Source: Streptomyces nojiriensis (lineage in GTDB: Bacteria > Actinomycetota > Actinomycetes > Streptomycetales > Streptomycetaceae). Taken from it: 64,000 nucleotides of DNA. Position 1 is the first letter of the stretch; every line of letters starts with the position of its first letter. Below are positions 51,907-60,213 of this stretch, piece by piece. The stretch covers positions 372,001 through 436,000 of the forward strand of contig NZ_CP071139.1 of NCBI RefSeq assembly GCF_017639205.1, in the 5' to 3' direction. A program made the translations under genes and the position numbers. The notes beneath the pieces were generated by a model. That model was not told the DNA's origin and did not search any database. It saw only the letters and a program-made list of their open reading frames with translations.

Positions 51907-52270
51907 CCGGCACCGCACACGTTCCGGGCCTCCGGCCCTCACGGCACGCCGCGCGCAGGGCGTGGACCGCCCACCCCCCTGGCCGGCCTACTCCCCCTGC
52001 GTCGTGGCGTGCGGTACGGCCCCGCGCGTGGCACGGTGGCAGGGCGACGAGAGGTCCACGCACGCGGGGCCCGGCCGGTCGACGAAGCCACCCCGGCCGG
52101 GCCCCGCCACGGATGCCGACATGATCTCCACGGTCCGCTCCGCGTGAGACCTGGTCGCCGGAAGGCACGCTCGTCGCCCAGCGCTTCCGGGCGCTGGACG
52201 GCGCGCCGCCGCCACCTGCCGGGCGGTACTGCGCGGCGTACTCGCCCGGCCCCCGGCACCGAGGCAGAAA
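51907..52270. other. Intergenic stretch
   Basis: 360 bp between convergent genes. Arg/Pro-rich frames only; no clear hairpin found. Confidence 0.4.
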
Positions 52271-54301
52271 TCACTTGGACGACAGACCCTCGTCGTCGCG
52301 GGCGAGCGCATCCTCCGGCACCGGCGTCGCCGTGCGCCCGACGAACCTCATGGCGACGCACGCCCCCAGGTACAGCAGGGCAGCGACCAGCAGCAACGCC
52401 TGATAGCCCGTCACCAGGGCCAGGTACTCCAGCGCGCCCCCGGTCAGCGCGCCCAACAGGTTCGCGCCGAACGCGGAGGTCGGGTCAGGGGCGAGCGCGA
52501 GGCGGTCCGAGAAGATGAGGTTGGCGAAGAAGATGGGGGCGAATGCCAGGGCGACGGCCGCGGCCAGCCGTGCGGCGAAGGGCAGCGAGAGCACGGCATC
52601 CGCCGGAGCGAGCCAGGCCACCGCGAGGGAGCCGAAGAGCAGAAGCTGCAGCAGTGGCTGTTTGACCCGCGGTAGGCGGCGCCGGACCTCGACCCCCGCG
52701 AGGACGGCGAGCAGGACGCCGATGAAGACGAGGGCGTTGACCAGCCAGGTCGTACCGAAGTAGAGCGCGAAGTTGATCACGTTCTTCGTTTCGAGCAGCA
52801 TGAAGGCCGCACCCAGCAGGAACATGTCGGTGTAGCGGACCGTGTTGCGGAGGCGAACGCCGGCCAGGCGCACCGACGCAACGGTCACCAGCAGGATCGC
52901 CCCCAGCACGCCCAGGTAGAGGGTGGGAATGTCCCGGCGGAACAGGTACGGGAAGGGGTGGTCATCGCTCGCGGCCGCCGGGACCGCGCCACTGGGCTGC
53001 CAGGTCTGCTTGCAGGACTGGTCTGCGGGCGTCATCCCGGCCATCAGTACGACCGCGTTCGTGCCGAACGGCGTCATACAGGGGGCATGGCCGTAGATGT
53101 CTTCGAGGGTGCCGGCGAAGCGGTCGATCAGCCAGCTCGTCCGGTAGTAGTTGTACATGACGAACGCGCCGTTCGGCGCGAGGTGGTCGCGCGCGGCTTC
53201 GAACGCCTGCCGGGTGAACAGGTAGCTCTCCAGACGCAGGTTGCTCGCTCCGGACACCAGCGTCAGTGAGTCCGGCAGCGCCAGGACGACGAGGTCGTAC
53301 TTGGCGTGCGTCCGCTCCAGGAAAGCCCGCCCATCGTTGATGTGGACATGCACCCGTGGGTCGTCGTACGGCTTCGCAGGGTGCAGCTGGGCGCCGATCT
53401 GCTGCAGCCGCGGATCGATCTCGACCGCGTCCACGCGCTCCGCTCCGTTGGCCAGTGCCACCGCGACGTCGTTGCCGTTGCCGGCCCCGATGACAAGGAC
53501 TCGCTTGTGCGGGTTGGCGGGGGTCTGGTCGTAGGCCTGCCGGTAGAGCGAGTTCTCCTGCAACAGCGTGGGAAGGGGCATGATGAGCTGGTGCGGGACG
53601 CCGTTGACGGAGATCGAGCCGTCAAAGAGCTGGATCTTGTAGTACGGCGACCAGGAGGTGCCGGCCGTCGTCGTCTCCGAGAACAGGGCGAAGACCATCG
53701 CCGCGAGCGGGATGCCGTACCGCAGGATGTTGCGCCGTCCGCCGAGGATCAGCAGGGCCGCGGCGGCGAGTACGCCCCAGACGACCGACGGGGCACGCAG
53801 CCACGACAGCAGGGCGAAGGACACCGAGCCGGTGAGGCTGCCGAGCAGGTCGTAGCGGTAGGCGTCGAGCGGGGGCAGGCGGCGGAAGAAGTCGGCGGTG
53901 ATCTTGCCGATCACCATCATGATCACTGCGGTCAGCAGGAAGATGGCCGGCAGCGTCGCCCACTCGGGGAAACCGGTGGTGTTCACGGAGGTGAAGTAGA
54001 TGATCTGGCTGCTGCTCTGACGCACCTGCACCGGATACTCGCGGACCAGGACGACGAGGAGCGCGAGCGGGACCGGTGCCCAGCGTTTGAGCCACTGCCC
54101 GCGGGCGGCGGGAATCAGGAACCCCAGGCCGACGCCGAGGAACGACCCCAGGAGGATGAAGTTCGAAAAGTAGCTGAGGTGGACGACGTTGGCGCCCGCC
54201 CATCTGATCAGCGCCAGCTCGACGAAGAGCATGGTGGCACTGGCCAGCAGTAGCATCCAGCGTACCGAGTTGCCGGTTTGGCTGGTTTTGGTCAGCTTCA
54301 T
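52271..54301 (-). CDS. Membrane-embedded spermidine synthase-like protein
   Basis: 676 residues from ATG 54301 (MKLTKTSQTGNSVRWMLLLA); an in-frame GTG at 54319 is an alternative. Seven N-terminal helices (residues 20-210) and about seven C-terminal helices flank a cytoplasmic Rossmann methyltransferase-like domain (residues 270-420). Its SAM-type motif is RVLVIGAGNGNDVAVALANG, followed by VDAVEIDPRLQQIGAQLHPA and DDPRVHVHINDGRAFLERTH. The spermidine-synthase relation is the SpeE-type domain (Pfam spermine_synth). Such MFS-like/SpeE fusions are common in bacteria and of uncertain activity; aminopropyl transfer has not been shown. Monocistronic. Confidence 0.75.
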   Translation of the reverse strand: MKLTKTSQTGNSVRWMLLLASATMLFVELALIRWAGANVVHLSYFSNFILLGSFLGVGLGFLIPAARGQWLKRWAPVPLALLVVLVREYPVQVRQSSSQIIYFTSVNTTGFPEWATLPAIFLLTAVIMMVIGKITADFFRRLPPLDAYRYDLLGSLTGSVSFALLSWLRAPSVVWGVLAAAALLILGGRRNILRYGIPLAAMVFALFSETTTAGTSWSPYYKIQLFDGSISVNGVPHQLIMPLPTLLQENSLYRQAYDQTPANPHKRVLVIGAGNGNDVAVALANGAERVDAVEIDPRLQQIGAQLHPAKPYDDPRVHVHINDGRAFLERTHAKYDLVVLALPDSLTLVSGASNLRLESYLFTRQAFEAARDHLAPNGAFVMYNYYRTSWLIDRFAGTLEDIYGHAPCMTPFGTNAVVLMAGMTPADQSCKQTWQPSGAVPAAASDDHPFPYLFRRDIPTLYLGVLGAILLVTVASVRLAGVRLRNTVRYTDMFLLGAAFMLLETKNVINFALYFGTTWLVNALVFIGVLLAVLAGVEVRRRLPRVKQPLLQLLLFGSLAVAWLAPADAVLSLPFAARLAAAVALAFAPIFFANLIFSDRLALAPDPTSAFGANLLGALTGGALEYLALVTGYQALLLVAALLYLGACVAMRFVGRTATPVPEDALARDDEGLSSK

Positions 54302-54405
54302 GTGTGGTGAGACTGCCACCTTGGGCAGGGGGAGACGGGACGCCTTGCCGGTCGGGCCCGGAGTCCGACGGAAGCCCCTGCCGCTTCGGTGAAGCGGTCA
54401 CGGAA

Positions 54406-55134
54406 TCAAGGGGCGGTCAACGCGTTGACGAGCCGGGCGAACTCCGTACGCTGCCGGTCGGTCAGCGAGGCGTAGAGCTGCGCCTGCATCTCGTCGGTGA
54501 GCTGCTCCGCACGTTGCAGTCGTGGGATTCGTGTCGCGGCAACGGGGTGCGGATCCTGCCAGCCGTAGCGGGTTGCCTGTTCGACACCGAGGTTGATGAC
54601 CATGGCCTCCTGGCCGCTCAGCCCACACAGGCGCACCGCGGTCAGATGGCAGGCACCACGATGTTCCCGTAGTACGTGTATGCGCTGCATGGCCGCACCC
54701 ACCGGGTCGTTGCCGGGGCAGGGTTGCGCGCGCCAGCCGGCGAACAGCGGAAGGGCGTCGGTGTCGGCCTCGTCGATCAGCTGCTGTGCCAGGTGATTGA
54801 AGTGCTCCACATCGACGTCGCCGGGGACATGGTCGCGCCCCCATGTGCGGAGGGCCTGCGCGTAGCAGGCGGCGGCCTCCTCTGCCGGCATCACGGGCCG
54901 TCCCGCCAGCCAGCCCGTGGTGACGAGGTGGGGGCCGAGGAAACCCTGTACCGCTTGGACCACCGAGACCGGTGCCTCGCCGAGCACCCCGAACCGTCCG
55001 CGGCAGTAGAAGCCGCGCCCCGGGGCGAACCCGGCACTCATACCGACGGCGGCCGTCGCCTCGTCGGACATGAACGCGTCACCGAAATCGTGGAGGGGCC
55101 GGGCAACCGCGGAGATGCAGTCGAAGATTTCCAT
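54406..55134 (-). CDS. SCO6745-like family protein
   Basis: 242 residues from ATG 55134 (MEIFDCISAVARPLHDFGDA); a TTG start at 55170 is also possible. Helical protein: SDEATAAVGMSAGFAPGRGF, YCRGRFGVLGEAPVSVVQAV, GFLGPHLVTTGWLAGRPVMP, EEAAACYAQALRTWGRDHVP, with a Trp/Arg/His-rich middle. The run GFYCRGRFGVLGEAPVSVV..V..F..H.V matches actinomycete proteins related to SCO6745, which have no defined role (some annotated as HTH or evbL). Divergent from the LysR regulator, 79 bp apart, hence a probable target of it. Confidence 0.7.
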   Translation of the reverse strand: MEIFDCISAVARPLHDFGDAFMSDEATAAVGMSAGFAPGRGFYCRGRFGVLGEAPVSVVQAVQGFLGPHLVTTGWLAGRPVMPAEEAAACYAQALRTWGRDHVPGDVDVEHFNHLAQQLIDEADTDALPLFAGWRAQPCPGNDPVGAAMQRIHVLREHRGACHLTAVRLCGLSGQEAMVINLGVEQATRYGWQDPHPVAATRIPRLQRAEQLTDEMQAQLYASLTDRQRTEFARLVNALTAP

Positions 55135-55213
55135 GCACTGAAGGTCACGCACACCGACTCGACAGGTCAAGGGGATCTTTTCTGATGGAATCCTTTAGCT
55201 AATCTATCGGATC

Positions 55214-56131
55214 ATGCTGGATATCCGCCGTCTGCACATGCTCAAGACCGTCGCCGCCCGCGGCTCGATCACCGCGGCCGCCCAGTCACTGGCGCTGACC
55301 GCCGGGGCCGTATCCCAACAGCTGGCTACACTCCGGCACGACGTGGGAGTCGACCTGCTGCGCCCCGACGGGCGAACCGTGGCACTGACGGAGGCGGGCC
55401 AGGTGCTCCTCGAACACGCCGACCGGATCTTCGCCGCCGTAGAGGAAGCCGAATGCGCCATCGCAGCGGCCAAGGGAACGGTCGGTGCCACCGCCACGCT
55501 CGCCGCATTGCCCTCCACCGTCGCCAGGATCGTGGCCCCCGCGCTCACCGCACTGGGCACGCACCACCCGCAGCTCACGGTGACCTGCCTCGTCACCGAC
55601 CAGGCACAACTGCGGGAACTCACACTCGGCACCGTCGACGTGGTACTGGGCCAGCGGTATCACCACCTGCCCGACACCGCTCCCCGGGGCATCGACATCT
55701 CTCCGCTGCTCGACGATCCCCTGCTCGTCGTCACCGCGGCAGACCAAGCCGGCGAGGGGCCCATCGCCCTGCGCGACCTGGCCACGCACAGCCTCGCCGT
55801 ACCACCGCCGGCCACGGACTGCGGACAGGCCATCCTGCGCGCCTGCCACCAAGCGGGTTTCACGCCCACCACGCGCTACATCACCGCCGACATCGCCGCC
55901 CAGCTCACCCTTGCACGGGCCGGCCTCGCCACCGCGCTCGTCCCCCGAACGGCCATCGACCCGGCCACACCAGGAATCCGCACGGCACCCATCGCGGACC
56001 ACTCGATCCAGCGCCTCCTGTTCGCCGCGACCCGTCACACCGAGGCCGCGAACCCGACAACCGCGGCCGTCATCGCGGCGCTGCTCGCAGCCGCGCGGCA
56101 GGATCTCACCACAGACCACCCGCCGGTCTAG
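55214..56131 (+). CDS. LysR-family transcriptional regulator
   Basis: 305 residues. N-terminal HTH: MLDIRRLHMLKTVAARGSIT, AAAQSLALTAGAVSQQLATL, RHDVGVDLLRPDGRTVALTE. The C-terminal periplasmic-binding-like effector domain contains PSTVARIVAPALTALGTHHP, TVDVVLGQRYHHLPDTAPRG and AQLTLARAGLATALVPRTAI. It activates or represses the divergent gene at 54406-55134 in the usual LysR way, with inducer bound in the effector domain. The 79-bp gap is AT-rich (ttttctgatggaatcc, tttagctaatctatcg) for this genome and is the likely binding region. Ribosome site weak. Confidence 0.93.
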   Translation: MLDIRRLHMLKTVAARGSITAAAQSLALTAGAVSQQLATLRHDVGVDLLRPDGRTVALTEAGQVLLEHADRIFAAVEEAECAIAAAKGTVGATATLAALPSTVARIVAPALTALGTHHPQLTVTCLVTDQAQLRELTLGTVDVVLGQRYHHLPDTAPRGIDISPLLDDPLLVVTAADQAGEGPIALRDLATHSLAVPPPATDCGQAILRACHQAGFTPTTRYITADIAAQLTLARAGLATALVPRTAIDPATPGIRTAPIADHSIQRLLFAATRHTEAANPTTAAVIAALLAAARQDLTTDHPPV

Positions 56132-56198
56132 GCCGGTATCGGCGGGTGGGCGGCAGGAGCGGTCAGGCGACGCGCTCAGCCCGCACTCCCCTGCCCGG

Positions 56199-56232
56199 CC
56201 CGGACCGGCGAGTACGCCGGCGGCGGTCCGGG
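56199..56232 (+). terminator. Hairpin downstream of the LysR gene
   Basis: CCCGGACCG ... CGGTCCGGG with an inner GGCG-AGTA-CGCC stem. It follows the LysR stop by 67 bp; could be a terminator shared with, or separate from, the upstream transcript. Confidence 0.55.
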
Positions 56233-56406
56233 GTGTGGAAGTCAGGCGGCCGATAGACGGCAGGAACGGAAAAAGTTTTCCGCAGACGTCTATCGAATGG
56301 CCGTTCGCCGGGAATGCTGCGTGTGATCCCCCGTCCTGCGCGACGCTCCCACACGGCGTCGCCCGGGCGGGCCTTCCGTTCTGAGCCCTCGGGAGGTACT
56401 AACGCC

Positions 56407-57810
56407 ATGCAGTCATCCCCCACTCCGTCGCCGGCCCCCAGCCGCCGCGACATCCTCGGCCTGGCCGCCGCCGCCCCGCTCGTCCTCGGCATCACCACCC
56501 GCCCCGAACGCCCACACGTCCCGGTCGGCCCGACGGTCCTGCTGCGCGGCGCCTCCCTCGTGCTCACCATGGACCCGGCCCTCGGCAGCGACTCCCTCGG
56601 CACCCTCGAGGACGCCGACGTCCTCATCCGAAACGGCACCATCGCCTCCGTCGGCACGGGTCTTCGGCCCCCGCCCGGCACCTGGATCGTGGACGCGTCG
56701 GGCAAGCTGGTCATGCCGGGGTTCGTCGATACCCACACCCACCTCTGGCAGGCGGTGATCCGCGGGGGCTGTACCGACGGGGACCTGTTCGGCTGGTTCA
56801 CACGATGTACCGACCCCCAGCGGGGCCGGCTCACCCCCGAGGCCCTGCACAGCTTCGTACGCCTCGCCGCCCTCGACGCCGTCCAGTCGGGGGTGACCAC
56901 CCTCGTGGACTGGGTGGACATCTTCTCGTACGACCTCATCGAGAGCTACGTACGGGCCCTGGCCGGAACCGGAGTGCGGTTCACCTACGCGATGTTCCCC
57001 TCCGCAGCCGACCCGACGCTGGTCACGAAGGTGAAGAAGGAACTCGTCGACCCCGTTCCGCTCGGCGGCTTCCAGGTCGCCACGCACGCGGCGCGAGCCG
57101 TCCAACACCTCAACCACGCGCACTGGGAAGCCGCCCAGGACCTCGGAGTCATGCTCAACTCCCACGTCCTGGAACGCCCCGAGCAGCGCGCCGACGACCC
57201 CATCGGGGTCCTCGCCGACATCGGCGCCCTCGGTCCGCGGCTGCTGATCAACCACGCGATCCACCTGACCGACGACGAGATCGCCGCCGTCGCCGCGCAC
57301 GACGTGCGTGCGGCGCACTGCCCGCTCAGCAACATGCGGCTGGCCTCCGGCATCATGCGGCTGTCCGAGTTCGGGCGGCGGGGCGTCAAGGTCGGCCTCG
57401 GCCTGGACGGCGGCACCAACGACAGCTCGGACTTCCACGCGCTGATGAAGACGGCCATCGGCCTGCAGCGCGCCCGCGCGACGCAGGCCGGGATCTTCCC
57501 GCAGGTGCACGACGTCCTGCGGATGGCCACCCTGGGCGGCGCCGAGGCCCTCGGGATCAGCGACCGGACGGGCTCGCTGACCCCCGGAAAGCGGGCCGAC
57601 GTCGTGGTCGTCGATCCGGCCGCCCTGAACTTCGCGCCGCGCTTCGACTGGGTCGGCCAGACCGTCTTCAACGGGCGGCCCGAGAACGTCGAGGCCGTGT
57701 TCGTCGACGGACGGCCCCTGAAGTTCGACGGCCGGCTCGTGGACATCGACACGAGCCGCGTCGTACGGGAGGCGGAGACGGCCGCCGCCCGACTCCGCGC
57801 GGCCGGATAG
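56407..57810 (+). CDS. Tat-exported amidohydrolase (chlorohydrolase/guanine-deaminase type)
   Basis: 467 residues from ATG 56407, with GGGAGG at 8-12 nt upstream. Twin-arginine signal: PAPSRRDILGLAAAAPLVLG, then mature protein. Amidohydrolase core: VMPGFVDTHTHLWQAVIRGG (metal His pair HTHLW), VATHAARAVQHLNHAHWEAA, MLNSHVLERPEQ (third His), LLINHAIHLTDDEIAAVAAH, AHCPLSNMRLASGIM and VGLGLDGGTNDSSDF (catalytic Asp). The triazine-hydrolase/guanine-deaminase subgroup uses one metal and deaminates or dechlorinates ring compounds. Its export by Tat is unusual for this subgroup, so it may act on an extracellular substrate. Confidence 0.9.
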   Translation: MQSSPTPSPAPSRRDILGLAAAAPLVLGITTRPERPHVPVGPTVLLRGASLVLTMDPALGSDSLGTLEDADVLIRNGTIASVGTGLRPPPGTWIVDASGKLVMPGFVDTHTHLWQAVIRGGCTDGDLFGWFTRCTDPQRGRLTPEALHSFVRLAALDAVQSGVTTLVDWVDIFSYDLIESYVRALAGTGVRFTYAMFPSAADPTLVTKVKKELVDPVPLGGFQVATHAARAVQHLNHAHWEAAQDLGVMLNSHVLERPEQRADDPIGVLADIGALGPRLLINHAIHLTDDEIAAVAAHDVRAAHCPLSNMRLASGIMRLSEFGRRGVKVGLGLDGGTNDSSDFHALMKTAIGLQRARATQAGIFPQVHDVLRMATLGGAEALGISDRTGSLTPGKRADVVVVDPAALNFAPRFDWVGQTVFNGRPENVEAVFVDGRPLKFDGRLVDIDTSRVVREAETAAARLRAAG

Positions 57811-57926
57811 ACCACGCCGGCCCGGCGGACCGTATGCCGCCCTGATCCGGCTTCTCCGGACCTCCTCGCTCCGGTTGCGATGGGTGATCTCAGGCCTGTA
57901 CCGGTGGCCCGGCCGCCGCCGCTGGG

Positions 57927-58658
57927 TCAGCCGACCGCCTCCCAGGCCCTCATCGGACCGTCCAGCCAGGCCGGTGGCAGCTCGGCGGCGTCCCACTCCT
58001 CCCGCAGTGCGGCCGCCGTCGTGGCGAGCCGCTCCAGCACGGCGACGCTGGTGGCGGAGTGCAGGAGGGAGTAGCGGCTGTGGATGGCGGTGGCACTGCC
58101 GGGCCCGTACTCCACGTACAACCGCTCCAGACGGGCCCGGTGCGCTGCGGCGAAATCCGCCAGCCGGCCGGCGTACCGGGCCCTCTGCCGGGGGGTCATC
58201 GTGGCGAGGACGGCGCGGAGTACCTCCTCGGTGACCTCGGGGTCGAGATCGGAGACGGCGGTGAAGGTGAGGTACAGGGGAGTGACGGCCGCCTTCGCCT
58301 GCTCCACCTCCATCCGGCCGACGGGCGGCCGGGCGGCGGAGGCGGTGCTCGGTCCGTCGGGGTCGACTGTTTGCCTCAGTGCCCGTTCGGCGATCCCGCC
58401 GAGCCCGTCGGCGACGGCACGGGCACCGTCCAGCCAGCCCGACTCGTACGGCTCGCCCTTGTCCCCCGGAACGGACCCCCCGAGCGCGCCGACCTCCTCG
58501 CACGCCCTGGCCAAGGCGCCCGCCTCGACCAGGGCGATCAGGCCCTCCGCATCATCGGCGGAGACCCCCGCCCGGCCGAGCAGCTGGAGCAGCGTCCTCT
58601 TCGCGTTCAGGACGCTGACCGAGTCCAGCTCCTGCCGGTTCTCCTCGGCGGCATGCAT
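57927..58658 (-). CDS. Hypothetical helical protein
   Basis: 243 residues from ATG 58658 (MHAAEENRQELDSVSVLNAK), GAGGAGG 6 nt upstream. Mostly helical: NAKRTLLQLLGRAGVSADDA, EGLIALVEAGALARACEEVG, AVSDLDPEVTEEVLRAVLAT, MTPRQRARYAGRLADFAAAH, RARLERLYVEYGPGSATAIH, LHSATSVAVLERLATTAAAL. A middle Asp/Gly/Pro-rich linker (residues 85-130) splits two helical parts. I recognise no family; the DUF-like C-terminal half might be a four-helix bundle. The TGTGG repeat at 58692-58716 lies in its leader. Confidence 0.6.
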   Translation of the reverse strand: MHAAEENRQELDSVSVLNAKRTLLQLLGRAGVSADDAEGLIALVEAGALARACEEVGALGGSVPGDKGEPYESGWLDGARAVADGLGGIAERALRQTVDPDGPSTASAARPPVGRMEVEQAKAAVTPLYLTFTAVSDLDPEVTEEVLRAVLATMTPRQRARYAGRLADFAAAHRARLERLYVEYGPGSATAIHSRYSLLHSATSVAVLERLATTAAALREEWDAAELPPAWLDGPMRAWEAVG

Positions 58659-58691
58659 CGGATCCTCCTCTTCCCCTGGGCCGGCGGTGCA

Positions 58692-58716
58692 GTGTGGTGT
58701 GGTGTGGTGTGGTGTG
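58692..58716. repeat. Five tandem copies of GTGTG
   Basis: GTGTG repeated five times, 34 bp upstream of the start of the leftward gene at 58658, on the leader. Five-base unit changes would alter spacing between promoter and ribosome site. Confidence 0.8.
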
Positions 58717-58862
58717 CCGGCGCGCAGCGCACCGTTCGACGGTTCAACGCGGGACGGGGCCGCTGTGATCCCTGCGGACGCCCTGCTGCCCGACGACTGC
58801 ATCCGTTCGGCGGAACGGCCTTGACCAGGCCCGGCGCGGCTCCTCCGTGCGGCGGGGGCCCG

Positions 58863-59522
58863 TCAGCCCAGGACGAGCGGGAACCTGACCGCCGCGTCGC
58901 GCAGTTCGGCCCGCTGCGCCTCGGTGGGCGCGCTGCGGCCGGTGCCGACCAGGAGCGCGTCCCGGTCGGTGAACGACGTGGGGAAGGCCGCCCCGGCGAT
59001 CCGTTCCAGCAGGGCGCGGGAGCGGGCCAGGCTCTCCTCGGGCGGCCGGGTCCGCGCGTCCGGGAGGTGGGCGATCAGGTCGAGGTGGTGCAGCGTCCAC
59101 TCCAGGACGTACGCGCCGAGGTAGTCGCCCACGGTGAGGACCTCGTCGCGGGTGCCCACCCGGGCCCTCGGGTCGGCGAGTTCGGCGGCACGGCCGGCGG
59201 CGGAGCCGATGTCGTCGAGGTGGAACCGCAGCAGGTGCGGGTCCTCGTACGCGGCGGCCAGCCGGACGGTGAGAGCGTCGAGCGGGTCCTCGCCGGTCGG
59301 GGGCCGGTCCTCGACGTGCCAGTAGGTCACCGCGTCGACGGTCGGCTCCGCCACGGCGGGGGTGGCGAGGGTGATCAGGACGTCCTGGGCATCGATGACC
59401 AGGTGGCACACGAGGTCCCTTACGAGCCAGCCGGCGCAGCCCGACGGCCGCGCGAAGTCCGGGTCCGGGGTCTCGGCGACCGCCGTGCGCAACGCCGTCC
59501 AGGAACGGGTGAAGAGGTCCAC
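58863..59522 (-). CDS. Maleylpyruvate isomerase / TIGR03083-like protein
   Basis: 219 residues from GTG 59522 (the in-frame extension to 59921 is not coding). MDMPI_N-like fold: LFTRSWTALRTAVAETPDPD, FARPSGCAGWLVRDLVCHLV (first His), VDAVTYWHVEDRPPTGEDPL, VLTVGDYLGAYVLEWTLHHL and DLIAHLPDARTRPPEESLAR. The W/S-containing SGCAGW..RDL..HL and EW..HHLDL are the mycothiol-dependent metal-binding motifs. Function in the DinB/MDMPI family is thiol transfer with bound metal. Faces the region 59523-60213 that has no gene. Confidence 0.85.
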   Translation of the reverse strand: MDLFTRSWTALRTAVAETPDPDFARPSGCAGWLVRDLVCHLVIDAQDVLITLATPAVAEPTVDAVTYWHVEDRPPTGEDPLDALTVRLAAAYEDPHLLRFHLDDIGSAAGRAAELADPRARVGTRDEVLTVGDYLGAYVLEWTLHHLDLIAHLPDARTRPPEESLARSRALLERIAGAAFPTSFTDRDALLVGTGRSAPTEAQRAELRDAAVRFPLVLG

Positions 59523-60213
59523 ACCTGCACCGTAGTGCGGCGCCGCCGCGGGGGACAAACGCGGCTGCCGGGTCCGGTCGGTGATGGCCGTCCGCCTGGA
59601 CGCGACCGACCGAGTGCGGTACGTGTTCGGCCTCGCCCGGGTCCCCGACCAGGTGGGCCGGTACCTGGCGGACCTGGACACGCCCACCGCGGCGGTCCGG
59701 GCGAGGCCGTCCTGCGTGTCCTGGCCGAAGGTGGTCCGACCGGCCTCCGGCAGGGCGCCGATCGCCGGCTCCAGGGCACGCCGCGTGGAGCCGACCCCGT
59801 CCGCGCCGACATCGCCTCCCGCCGCAAACTGCGGCCGTCCCCGCAGAGTTGTCGGAAGATCACAAGTTCCGCGGCGGCCGGTCGGCTCCGGGTTACGCTC
59901 CCGCTCCGGGTTCCTCGGCACCTACGCCATCTGGGCAACCTTGCCGAACGCCCGGGCCTGCCGTGAGATCGCCGTCCGCCCGCGGTTGCTCTCGGCGCAG
60001 ACCGACCACCATGTCCAAGACCTCGCACAGATCGGCCGGCATCTGGAGGTAGCCGTCGCGGTCCTGCCGCCGCCGCATCACACCCCCGCACCGCACCCCC
60101 TCACCGGCCGTTGGCGCCACGCCCGTGGCCGCAGCAACTTCGGCCACCTCCGCGTCCACACGACGGCGACAGCCCGCTGGACCCGGCTCTGCCCCCGCCC
60201 CGCACTCCCTCGG
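59523..60213. other. Stretch of about 690 bp with fragments only
   Basis: Plus-strand frame MAVRLDATDRVRYVFGLARV then PDQVGRYLADLDTPTA (59584-59700) looks like a piece of protein, then shifts frame (AVLRVLAEGGPTGLRQGADR). The rest to 60213 is low complexity. Nothing assigned. Confidence 0.35.

Noticed and set aside
58059..59966. 635-codon plus-strand frame
   Set aside because: Opposite the two leftward genes at 57927-58658 and 58863-59522; composition is Gly/Arg/Pro-rich without any recognisable domain.
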